Origin: a virus
Length of the DNA stretch: 29,205 nt
IMG/VR virus record: IMGVR_UViG_3300023174_008937
Span: 1-29,205 of that record
Strand: one strand, 5' to 3'
The notes under the pieces were generated by a model, which was given only the letters and a program-made list of their open reading frames with translations, was not told where the DNA came from and ran no database searches. Positions within the stretch are counted from its first letter, which is position 1. Every line of letters starts with the position of its first letter. The translations under genes were made by a program, and so were the position numbers. Positions 18,329 through 25,168 of this stretch are shown one piece after another.

Positions 18329-19138
18329 TTAAGCCAGTCCAGTCAATCTTTTTTCGTATTCATCAACCTGATACACCAATTCCTCATAGGTCATACTTGA
18401 TACTTTGTGTTTTTTAGCATTGTCACTGTTCAGTAGCAACTCACAATTAAGAGGATGTTTTATGTAATAGGGATCGTAATTATTTCTAATAGCATCTGCC
18501 ACACTAACCTTGTGATCTCTTACAACTCCATTAATATTGTTCTTACCTCTACTACGCATACCATACGTTTTTAACAAAGTAAAATCAAACAAATCTGGAT
18601 AATCTGACAATTTAAAAGTAAACCAATAATTGGCTCTACCATTATGGCTGTAATTGTTGCTGTGTTCTGCACAAAACTTTTTGTAAAATCTTAAAATAGT
18701 TTCTTTTCCACAAATTTTGCATTTGCATCGGTAAACCGCAGAGTATGGCCCAACAATATTTTTGTTTAATTTTTGTTTTTCATATTTTGTAAGATTACTT
18801 GATTTAACAGGACCATACTTTCTCTTGCCTACCAATTTTAGATTGTTGTGAGTTGCCGAACACGAATGGCTGCAAAATTTATTTTGTCTATTTTCGTAGG
18901 ACATCGCCGCAGAACACTGAAGACAGTGTTTGGGTGCGGTCAGATATTTTTCTACATTTTTTCTTTTAGTATTTGTTCCAAATTCTTTACCAAAAACTCC
19001 ACCTTTGTCTCCACTTTCTTTCCACTTTTGTTTGCCATCGACAGTATGGCTCGCAATATAATGTGTATGGATCCCTTTTACAGATAGAGTTTTCTTACAG
19101 TAAACACAACTAACTTGTATAGATGTATATTGATTCAT
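18329..19138 (-). CDS. HNH homing endonuclease next to tRNA-Ile(CAU)
   Basis: A 269-residue protein starting MNQYTSIQVSCVYCKKTLSV. This ATG is chosen because TATAAATA lies exactly 5 nt before it; the frame continues into the tRNA. Several Cys clusters (CVYC...H, CLQC...C...H, CKCKIC...C) suggest zinc-binding DNA-contact modules. The C-terminal region VVRDHKVSVADAIRNNYDPY followed by HPLNCELLLNSDNAKKHK is an HNH nuclease motif (DH...N...N..K). It begins 15 nt after the CCA of the intron-bearing tRNA-Ile(CAU). The intron itself has no ORF, so this free-standing enzyme may mobilise the intron or the tRNA region in trans; that is an inference. Confidence 0.8.
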   Translation of the reverse strand: MNQYTSIQVSCVYCKKTLSVKGIHTHYIASHTVDGKQKWKESGDKGGVFGKEFGTNTKRKNVEKYLTAPKHCLQCSAAMSYENRQNKFCSHSCSATHNNLKLVGKRKYGPVKSSNLTKYEKQKLNKNIVGPYSAVYRCKCKICGKETILRFYKKFCAEHSNNYSHNGRANYWFTFKLSDYPDLFDFTLLKTYGMRSRGKNNINGVVRDHKVSVADAIRNNYDPYYIKHPLNCELLLNSDNAKKHKVSSMTYEELVYQVDEYEKRLTGLA

Positions 19139-19143
19139 ACAAC

Positions 19144-19151
19144 TATTTATA
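19144..19151 (-). promoter_or_regulatory. consensus late-promoter box TATAAATA, 5 nt before ATG
   Basis: TATAAATA, GTTGT, then the ATG at 19138. It lies only 2 nt beyond the 3' CCA of tRNA-Ile(CAU). Confidence 0.65.
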
Positions 19152-19153
19152 AT

Positions 19154-19431
19154 TGGTGCGCCCACCTGGACTCGAACCAGGAACCAACGGATTCAAGTTT
19201 GTGTGACTTTCGCCACTCCTTGGACTATGCCTTCACCATTGCTTGCGCTTTAGGTGGGTGCCGTCTAGTCTCTACACCTTCAACAGTGTTTCCACTGAAG
19301 CTTGGCTCGGCATTGCCATATGCTTTCGCACTTAGGTTTCACCGAATTTGACACCATCCCTTATGCAGTTTCCACGCATAAGGCACTCTTTTGAATGAGT
19401 CCGCTGCTCTAACCAATTGAGCTATGGGCGC
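19154..19431 (-). tRNA. tRNA-Ile2 (anticodon CAU) interrupted by a group I intron
   Basis: The exons are 19395-19431 (acceptor GCGCCCA, D-arm, anticodon arm up to CAT) and 19154-19193 (AATCCG, T-loop TTCGAGT, acceptor TGGGCGC, discriminator A, CCA). Joined, they give a 77-nt tRNA with the anticodon loop CTCATAA, as in bacterial tRNA-Ile2. The neighbouring tilS gene (gap 19 nt) supports isoleucine rather than methionine identity. The intron lies directly after the anticodon (position 36). Confidence 0.92.
19194..19394 (-). ncRNA. group I intron in tRNA-Ile(CAU), Azoarcus type, 201 nt
   Basis: The core motifs are GGCAATGCCGAGCCAAGC (19300-19317), GGTGTAGAGACTAGAC (19263-19278) and AAGGCATAGTCC (19222-19233), with terminal omega-G at 19194. 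The 5' exon ends CAU and the intron has a GUG guide shortly downstream (in GAGTGCC), the CAU/GUG pairing known from the 205-nt Azoarcus tRNA-Ile(CAU) intron. From memory, much of the remaining sequence (GGATGGTGTCAAATTCGG, GAGTGGCGAAAGTCACACAA) is also nearly the same as Azoarcus. It has no ORF. Confidence 0.93.
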
Positions 19432-19450
19432 AAAACCTTCCACTGCTTAA

Positions 19451-20098
19451 CTACTCAACAAAACAATTGTAATTGATCTCAGTCTGATTGTCAACAGATT
19501 CTAGAAACTTTTTCTCTACAATTCTGCGCACAACTTTGTGAATGCCCGGGTTGACTTCCAAAATTCTGGGCATGACATCGTGTCTGACCCTGTTACGAGT
19601 GTATTTGGTGTCCCAGTTACTGGTATCGTCGTGCCAACTGACCTGATGCCGCTGACACCATGACACTAATTCTGCTTTGGTGTTAAGCAAAAATGGTCTG
19701 ATTGTCCGATGTCGACGATGGGGGATTACTTTGGCAGTGCCGTGGCACATGCTCCAGATGTAGGTTTCTACACAGTCATCCAGATGATGCGCAGTCACTA
19801 CCGTCTGTCCCAAACGATCAAATTCCGCATAGCGTTGTTCACGCCAAAACTCTTCTGGACTTTGTTCCGCTGCCTTTTTTCGATGGTCGATGTTGGTCAC
19901 AAACATGGCGATGTCATGTTGATTGCAGTACTCAGCCACAACTTGTTGACCCGCAGTGCTGTTTTCGGTGCCGTGATGAACAAACACTGCTGTGACCTCG
20001 TGTCGTCGACGCAAGAAGTCCAGCGCAGCCATGCTGTCTGCGCCGCCGCTGCAGGCCACAAATACGTTGTCTGGAACTCTGCCTAGCAATTTAATCAT
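19451..20098 (-). CDS. tilS: minimal tRNA(Ile)-lysidine synthetase
   Basis: A 215-residue protein with the N-type ATP-pyrophosphatase P-loop VACSGGADSMAALDFL (about residues 14-29), FVHHGTENSTAG, FWREQRYAEF, TAHHLDDCVETYIW (about 101-114), RPFLLNTKAELVSWCQ, and DDTSNWDTKYTRNRVRHDVM (about 157-176). These are the catalytic-domain signatures of TilS, which attaches lysine to C34 of tRNA-Ile(CAU) so that it reads AUA and is charged with isoleucine. It consists of the catalytic domain only; E. coli TilS has about 430 residues with extra C-terminal domains. It ends 19 nt upstream of the tRNA-Ile(CAU) gene in the same orientation, so enzyme and substrate tRNA are probably co-transcribed. Confidence 0.93.
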   Translation of the reverse strand: MIKLLGRVPDNVFVACSGGADSMAALDFLRRRHEVTAVFVHHGTENSTAGQQVVAEYCNQHDIAMFVTNIDHRKKAAEQSPEEFWREQRYAEFDRLGQTVVTAHHLDDCVETYIWSMCHGTAKVIPHRRHRTIRPFLLNTKAELVSWCQRHQVSWHDDTSNWDTKYTRNRVRHDVMPRILEVNPGIHKVVRRIVEKKFLESVDNQTEINYNCFVE

Positions 20099-20129
20099 CT
20101 AATAATTGTACTGCCAGCCAGCTGAAATG

Positions 20130-21689
20130 TCAACGTTTTTCGCGTGGTTCAGAAATTTTGCGATCTGATTGTGTAGATACTAAGGCACCGGTTGGCCTGA
20201 TGCCTCTTTGTGGCCTGCCAATATCAGAAATCTTTTGTTGAATCGCTGTCACTCGTTCCTGACTTCCAATTTGGTCTTCCGTGTCTTTTTCTAGAACATC
20301 TGAAGATTTGGCTCCGTTATGTAGAATATTAAAAACAAAATTGCCTTTGCCACCTGTACTATAATAGGTCTTTTGGGCAGAAAATTCAACACTGGTCACT
20401 GATGCGCTAGGATAAACTGCTCGAAATTGTTTGATAACAATGGTATCATTGACTTGCTGGGCATCGGTGTAGATCTGCACCAACGCACTATGGTTAAGAA
20501 TATCTGATGCAGCTTTACTAAAATTGGTATTTTTGTTCACATAGTCTGCAACCTTATATGCTATGGCTGCAGTTAAATGCTCTCTAGGAATAATTCTACT
20601 GGGATCCTGCACAGATCTCTTTGCATACAAGGATTCCAATTTGGAACTGAGTATGCCAGTGCCGATAATTTTATCTTTGGCATTGTAGTTTTTAAGATTG
20701 GTAACCATGGGAACATCACTAGCATCAATGATTCCGTATATCACCGCCAACTGCAACGGAGCCATAAAATGCCCATAATCTTTGACAATTTGTACTATGC
20801 TGATTTCTTCTTTGTATTTGGCAATTAGTTTATCGCCTGCATCAGTTGATTTTAATTCTTCAATGGCGTTTAGGAGATTAGTTGCACTGGCTCTAGCGCC
20901 TGTTTTGCCTTTACTACTCAATTTGATTTGTCGGCCATCTGCATTGGTCAATAAACTGTCAGATAGTCCATCAGTGGATCCGGTATTGAATGATATTTTG
21001 CAGGTGGTGAATCCAACATCACCAAAAAACGCTTTCTCTGCTGACTCGGCATCCCCAGTAACGGGCATGCCTTTTACCAATGCTATGGGATGCAGTAATT
21101 CACAAAAATAGTCTCTGAATCCCGAAACATCGATGTCTCCCAATGGTACTATTATGGGGAATGTGTCAGACTCGATAAAAATTTTAGCCGCTTGGCCAAT
21201 GGCACTGGTAACTCCAAATTTCTCAACTATCTGTTGATATATGGTGTCGGGAGTATTGTTCTCAAATTGGGTCAGTATATCCGACGGTTTGTACCCAACA
21301 TGCTCTTTTTGTGCAGCAGGAGCACGATATTGATAACCGCCCGGGACTGCGTTGTTAGGAAAATTGTTATTTGTTGGGTTGGGGCTCACTTGGCGCAAAT
21401 ATCTGCCAAAATATAGATCATCGCCAGTGGCATCATCAGTAAAGTGGGCAATGCCAAATCCGCCCATACCACGATTATATCGGTTGGACCAAATAATCTG
21501 ATCAGCAAATTCAAACTTGCTAACTGCTGCGTGTAATTCTTCTGGTGAATTGTACTTGCCTTGTGCTGGATTCCAGCTCAATGACTGAAAAGTTATTGTT
21601 TTGCCTGTGTTGGATTGAATGAACTTCTCGCCTGGAGTTCGATTGCTTAAACCAACACTTTCTGACAATAATTCAATTAATTCACGCAT
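20130..21689 (-). CDS. large phage protein of unknown function
   Basis: A 519-residue protein starting MRELIELLSESVGLSNRTPG. The ATG is preferred over a GTG two codons upstream. I do not recognise the family. Visible features: a soluble, mixed alpha/beta composition; RYNRGMGGFGIAHFTDD; a low-complexity asparagine/proline stretch (PNPTNNNFPNNAVPGG); LLTNADGRQIKLSSKGKTGA, which may bind nucleic acid or phosphate; and a basic tail (RKISEPREKR). The first residues (LIELLSE) resemble the short, LxE-ended leader of some T4-like proteins trimmed by prohead protease, but this is speculative. The gene lies between the nucleotidyltransferase-cupin gene and tilS. A late box (AATAAATA) lies 7 nt upstream. 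Confidence 0.6.
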   Translation of the reverse strand: MRELIELLSESVGLSNRTPGEKFIQSNTGKTITFQSLSWNPAQGKYNSPEELHAAVSKFEFADQIIWSNRYNRGMGGFGIAHFTDDATGDDLYFGRYLRQVSPNPTNNNFPNNAVPGGYQYRAPAAQKEHVGYKPSDILTQFENNTPDTIYQQIVEKFGVTSAIGQAAKIFIESDTFPIIVPLGDIDVSGFRDYFCELLHPIALVKGMPVTGDAESAEKAFFGDVGFTTCKISFNTGSTDGLSDSLLTNADGRQIKLSSKGKTGARASATNLLNAIEELKSTDAGDKLIAKYKEEISIVQIVKDYGHFMAPLQLAVIYGIIDASDVPMVTNLKNYNAKDKIIGTGILSSKLESLYAKRSVQDPSRIIPREHLTAAIAYKVADYVNKNTNFSKAASDILNHSALVQIYTDAQQVNDTIVIKQFRAVYPSASVTSVEFSAQKTYYSTGGKGNFVFNILHNGAKSSDVLEKDTEDQIGSQERVTAIQQKISDIGRPQRGIRPTGALVSTQSDRKISEPREKR

Positions 21690-21696
21690 GATCACT

Positions 21697-21704
21697 TATT
21701 TATT
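21697..21704 (-). promoter_or_regulatory. late-promoter-like box AATAAATA
   Basis: AATAAATA lies 7 nt before the ATG at 21689 and overlaps the stop codon of the upstream nucleotidyltransferase-cupin gene. Confidence 0.45.
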
Positions 21705-22464
21705 CTAAGCGTTCAATGTCTTCTTCAACGCAATTTGTGCCGTATTGGATTTCAACGATTTTTAATGGTTCATCGCATTCATTGGCTAGGCGATGCCATT
21801 GATTTTTTTTGATTTCTAAACTATGATGCGGTCGAAAACATCCCATCAATGATTCTGCATTGCTGCTGTTATCAATGGTATAAACTGTAGCATGCCCTTC
21901 TGACACCGACCAAAATTCGCAACGATGTTGGTGACGTTGCATGCTGAGACTGCATCCGGGATTTACAGTGAGTTCTTTGACTTTGGTGTGGTTCCCAATG
22001 GTATGCAATACTCTATAATATCCCCAAGATCGTAACAACTTAGGTGATTTCCATTCTTCAAGTATCCAACTACTCGAATTCGCTTTGTTGTCGCCACCAA
22101 TTCCAAAAACAAATTCTACATCATCAAAGATCATTTCGGGAATGTTGTCTTTGTTTCTGTCGCCTCCATTGGCAAAGATTATTTCGTCGTTGGGAAACAT
22201 CTCTTTGACTTTACGAATAGCATCGCATGCTGTGCCATCGCTATCATCGAATTCAATCACCCGATCTACCATATGAAGATTATCTAATATGATCATACGT
22301 TCTTGCCAAGGCATAAACGGTTGACCTTTTTTGCGTGCGAGCCAGGCATCCGAATTAAGGGCCACTATTAACCAGTCGCCCAAATGATCAGCATGATTTA
22401 ACAAAGATATGTGCCCGGAATGTAAAGGATCAAACCCCCCCGACACAACAACAATCTTAGTCAT
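21700..22464 (-). CDS. nucleotidyltransferase-cupin fusion (sugar-phosphate activation)
   Basis: A 254-residue two-domain protein starting MTKIVVVSGGFDPLHSGHIS. Residues 1-140 are a cytidylyltransferase-like domain: GGFDPLHSGH is the (H/T)xGH nucleotide-binding site, and the segment around NSDAWLARKKGQPFMPWQER resembles HldE/TagD-type enzymes that activate heptose or glycerol phosphates. Residues 150-254 are a cupin like the C-terminal part of type II mannose-6-phosphate isomerases: RSWGYYRVLH, VKELTVNPGCSLSMQRHQHR, EFWSVSEGHATV, HRLANECDEPLKIVEIQYG and EEDIERLE. The ATG overlaps the end of the methyltransferase gene, suggesting translational coupling. It probably makes or modifies an activated sugar; the substrate is unknown. 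Confidence 0.82.
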   Translation of the reverse strand: MTKIVVVSGGFDPLHSGHISLLNHADHLGDWLIVALNSDAWLARKKGQPFMPWQERMIILDNLHMVDRVIEFDDSDGTACDAIRKVKEMFPNDEIIFANGGDRNKDNIPEMIFDDVEFVFGIGGDNKANSSSWILEEWKSPKLLRSWGYYRVLHTIGNHTKVKELTVNPGCSLSMQRHQHRCEFWSVSEGHATVYTIDNSSNAESLMGCFRPHHSLEIKKNQWHRLANECDEPLKIVEIQYGTNCVEEDIERLE

Positions 22465-23362
22465 AATTTTTCTTAGGAGGCTGCGCCGAAACAACTGGCT
22501 TCAAATCAGTTCCTATAATTTTTTTGCTGGCTTGTTTAACACTGCGCTTTCTCGATTTTTTGAGTTCATTAAACACCCCGGCATCGATGGGAACCCCTGC
22601 TTCTGTAGGAACTTCAGTGGCCGGCATAACATAATCAACAAAATAATTTTCTCTGTCCAGCCAAGGATAGAGTATTTCTTCCTGACGAATAAAATTATTT
22701 CTATTGATAGATTCCGCCACTGTGGGATTTAGCAGCCCCTGATCTATCAGGTCTGCTAGTGAAGTTTTACTAGGATCCATGGGCGGAATTTCTGATTTAT
22801 ACACTGCCATGTGAATCCAGGTATCATTAAACTTTTTTAACAGATATGCATCTTTGCAATCAAAACCATTGACAGCCAGCATATAAATTAGATTGGTGGG
22901 AGTGTAATGAAAATAACACCCGCTGTGTGTGGTGCTGTAGTATCGGTTGTATTCCACCCCGCTGTGCTGCGGCACAGTAATCACCAGCATGCCATTGACA
23001 TTCATCTGCTCGTTCCAGACACGCAGAGTTTCCAATGGATTGGTACTGTACTGCAAACTATCGTGTGCCCACATCAGATCAATTTCCACTGGAAAAAGTT
23101 GTGGTTCTGAAAAGTCTCGATTTATCTTGGTGATATTGGGCATTTCAGGCACTAGAGCAAGTTTTCTGGTGTCAACGTCAACCGCAAAACAGTTGTAGTT
23201 GTGTGGCACTGGTGGGTCATCTCGAGTGGTAAGTGTTGCCCACCAGGCAATGTCTTGTCCGGTACCGCAGCCCATGTCTGCAACATTTCGCAGACTATCT
23301 AGGAAACTGTCGTACTCGTAGAGTTGATTTAAAATATGTTGACTGTGTCTCTGATTATCCAA
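22457..23362 (-). CDS. class I SAM-dependent methyltransferase
   Basis: A 301-residue protein. The SAM-binding motif VADMGCGTGQDIAWWA (about residues 27-42) is followed by FAVDVDTRKLALV (motif II), IDLMWAHDSLQYSTNPLETL (motif IV, about 93-112) and GMLVITVPQHSG. The C-terminal third is charged, ends in a Lys/Arg-rich tail (KKSRKRSVKQASKKI) and has no recognisable domain. It overlaps uvsY upstream and the nucleotidyltransferase-cupin gene downstream by 8 nt each, so all belong to one operon. The layout (HDSLQY, VPQHSG) is that of small-molecule or sugar methyltransferases. Substrate unknown. Confidence 0.82.
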   Translation of the reverse strand: MDNQRHSQHILNQLYEYDSFLDSLRNVADMGCGTGQDIAWWATLTTRDDPPVPHNYNCFAVDVDTRKLALVPEMPNITKINRDFSEPQLFPVEIDLMWAHDSLQYSTNPLETLRVWNEQMNVNGMLVITVPQHSGVEYNRYYSTTHSGCYFHYTPTNLIYMLAVNGFDCKDAYLLKKFNDTWIHMAVYKSEIPPMDPSKTSLADLIDQGLLNPTVAESINRNNFIRQEEILYPWLDRENYFVDYVMPATEVPTEAGVPIDAGVFNELKKSRKRSVKQASKKIIGTDLKPVVSAQPPKKNYD

Positions 23363-23810
23363 TTGTTGAATCCTCCATGCCTGCTGTTCTTAGTCGGGTT
23401 ATATGGCCTAACATGAAATTTTTACTTTCCAAACCCTTCATTACTCCCAACCACTTGTTGCGAAGCAATGCTACTTCATTGATGATGGTCTCAAAGTCAA
23501 TGACTTCATCTTCACCGTCTACATATTTCTCGGCATCTCTGCTGGTCAATGCACGATTATAGCCTTCCAAATATTTTTGAAAATGCTTGCGTCGTATCTT
23601 ACGTAGTTGGATGTTGAGATAATTTAGCACCGCTTCAATTTCCTGTAGTTGATTAAAGCGGTGCTCGGTCAGACCTGGCAAATGAGCTAAACTTTTTTCA
23701 ATGTTGCCGTAGATTACGACTTCCCGTTTGGCTGCATCCAGTTCCTGTTCGTAGTACTGAATAAAATCAGGAATAGCAGCCAGACTGGCCACAACACGGC
23801 TATACCACAT
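23355..23810 (-). CDS. uvsY: UvsY-like recombination mediator
   Basis: A 151-residue helical protein. The T4 UvsY pattern is visible in the C-terminal half: KYLEGYNRALTSRDAEKYVD, then EDEVIDFETIINEVALLRNKW and GLESKNFMLGHITRLRTAGM, corresponding to T4 'Y....M..VLSADKDVL...' and 'IKSRGFAIKHIQDMRAFEAG'. UvsY loads UvsX on gp32-covered single-stranded DNA. The gene sits one small gene downstream of uvsX, its ATG overlapping the previous stop (TAATG). Length is close to T4 UvsY (137 residues). The call combines similarity and context. Confidence 0.82.
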   Translation of the reverse strand: MWYSRVVASLAAIPDFIQYYEQELDAAKREVVIYGNIEKSLAHLPGLTEHRFNQLQEIEAVLNYLNIQLRKIRRKHFQKYLEGYNRALTSRDAEKYVDGEDEVIDFETIINEVALLRNKWLGVMKGLESKNFMLGHITRLRTAGMEDSTIG

Positions 23811-24049
23811 TAATAATTTTCGTCCTCTTCATCGCCGTCGTCGATAAATTCTTCGTCGCCCATGTATTCATTTACTGCTCGCTCTAACCAACTATCGATG
23901 CCAGCCAAGGCACGAAGATCGTGCTCTGTAACGTCATGATCAGCAATGACACTAATCACGTGATCTGCGGCGGCCTGTCGATCTTTACTGGCAATATATT
24001 GCTTACAGGTACTCCACATTTCTCCTAAAACATCAACTTCTATGGTCAT
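23810..24049 (-). CDS. small acidic protein between uvsX and uvsY
   Basis: A 79-residue protein starting MTIEVDVLGEMWSTCKQYIA, with a helical core (AADHVISVIADHDVTEHDLRALAG) and a very acidic tail (GDEEFIDDGDEEDENY). It overlaps uvsX by 4 nt (ATGA) and uvsY by 1 nt, so the three are translated together. An acidic tail of this kind is often found on proteins that mimic or compete for DNA; a role in the UvsX/UvsY system is suggested by position only. Confidence 0.75.
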   Translation of the reverse strand: MTIEVDVLGEMWSTCKQYIASKDRQAAADHVISVIADHDVTEHDLRALAGIDSWLERAVNEYMGDEEFIDDGDEEDENY

Positions 24050-25116
24050 TCTGCAATCTCCTCTTCAGTTTCATTGCTGTCATTACTTAGTTTAACCTTG
24101 TTAGAGGATATTTCTTTCATAACTGTGTCCAAACATCCTGCTTCGTTGGATTCCCACGCCTTACGAAATTGTTTGATTTCCTGGCCATCAGAGGTTTTGT
24201 ATGCTAGACGATTGCCTTCTTTGACTAGTAGCCCTTTGGCTTCAATCATATCAGTGAGCCCACTGTAGGGATTCATGCCCGTGCTATAAGGAATTTTAAT
24301 TTGAACACTTTCAAATGGTTTGGCATACCTAGTCTTCATAATCTTGCATGCACTTCGAATACCTTTGACATCTGATGTTTTGTTGCCGTCGTCGTCTTCT
24401 TTCAACTTCAACTTACGCATAGCAACAACAATAGAGCTGGCGTAAATAAACCCTTGCCCGCCTGAGATTTTGTCATCTGGATCAAACATATCCTGACTGG
24501 CATAGGTATGATTAGTTGCAACTAACCCCACATTGTAACTACCAAACATGTTGACACAATTACGAACCAGCGCAGTCAGTGCCTTGGGCTTGCGACCCAT
24601 GTCGCCCTTCATATCACCGGACTCAAATTGATTGACATCTGTGGGAGTCAGCATCATACCTAAACTGTCAATTACGAACAGAACCTTGGGGCGATCTTCC
24701 GCCGGCAGCAATTTATATTCCTTCATAAACTCACTGATGGTCTTGGCTACATCGTCGATCATGGCTACGTTGAGTTTCAGCAGCTGATCTTCGCTGGTTT
24801 TCACGCCCAAGGCATGTAACCAGGATTCATCCAATGCGTTTTCAGTGTCAATAAGAATGACATAAATTCCTTGGGACTGAGCATTGCGAATCAGATTGCC
24901 CGAACAAATAAAACTTTTACCAGCACCACTTTCACCGGCAAACACTGTGACTTTGCCCAGGGGCACGCCCTTGTGAAAGTCACCGCTGATGAGATAATTT
25001 AGAGTATAATTACCAGTACTGATCCAATCAGTGGGGTCGTTAAACCCAATTCCCAAACCGTCAATACTTTTGGTAATTGACTTTCTAAACTTACTAATAT
25101 CAAAAGGCTTCGCCAT
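24046..25116 (-). CDS. uvsX: UvsX, RecA-family recombinase
   Basis: A 356-residue protein. Walker A is AGESGAGKSFI (about residues 60-70). Walker B is PKVLFVIDSLGMM (about 143-155). A RecA/UvsX-type L2-like region reads NHTYASQDMFDPDDKISGGQ (about 202-221), followed by the FIYASSIVVAMRKLKL core strand. The protein forms filaments on single-stranded DNA and drives strand exchange and recombination-dependent replication. The ribosome-binding site GAGGA is well spaced. It has an acidic C-terminus (SNDSNETEEEIAE), as in T4 UvsX. It lies 52 nt downstream of the gp32 gene with an intervening hairpin. Confidence 0.95.
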   Translation of the reverse strand: MAKPFDISKFRKSITKSIDGLGIGFNDPTDWISTGNYTLNYLISGDFHKGVPLGKVTVFAGESGAGKSFICSGNLIRNAQSQGIYVILIDTENALDESWLHALGVKTSEDQLLKLNVAMIDDVAKTISEFMKEYKLLPAEDRPKVLFVIDSLGMMLTPTDVNQFESGDMKGDMGRKPKALTALVRNCVNMFGSYNVGLVATNHTYASQDMFDPDDKISGGQGFIYASSIVVAMRKLKLKEDDDGNKTSDVKGIRSACKIMKTRYAKPFESVQIKIPYSTGMNPYSGLTDMIEAKGLLVKEGNRLAYKTSDGQEIKQFRKAWESNEAGCLDTVMKEISSNKVKLSNDSNETEEEIAE

Positions 25117-25138
25117 AGTAATCCTCGATTAAAGAAAT

Positions 25139-25157
25139 GGGGGGCTTTTCGCCCCCC
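25139..25157 (-). promoter_or_regulatory. GC-rich hairpin between gp32 and uvsX
   Basis: GGGGGGC and GCCCCCC form a 7-bp stem with a 5-nt loop. On the minus strand it is followed by ATTTCTTT rather than a clean T-run, so it may be a leaky terminator or attenuator setting the gp32 to UvsX ratio. Confidence 0.6.
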
Positions 25158-25168
25158 TAGATGCATTA

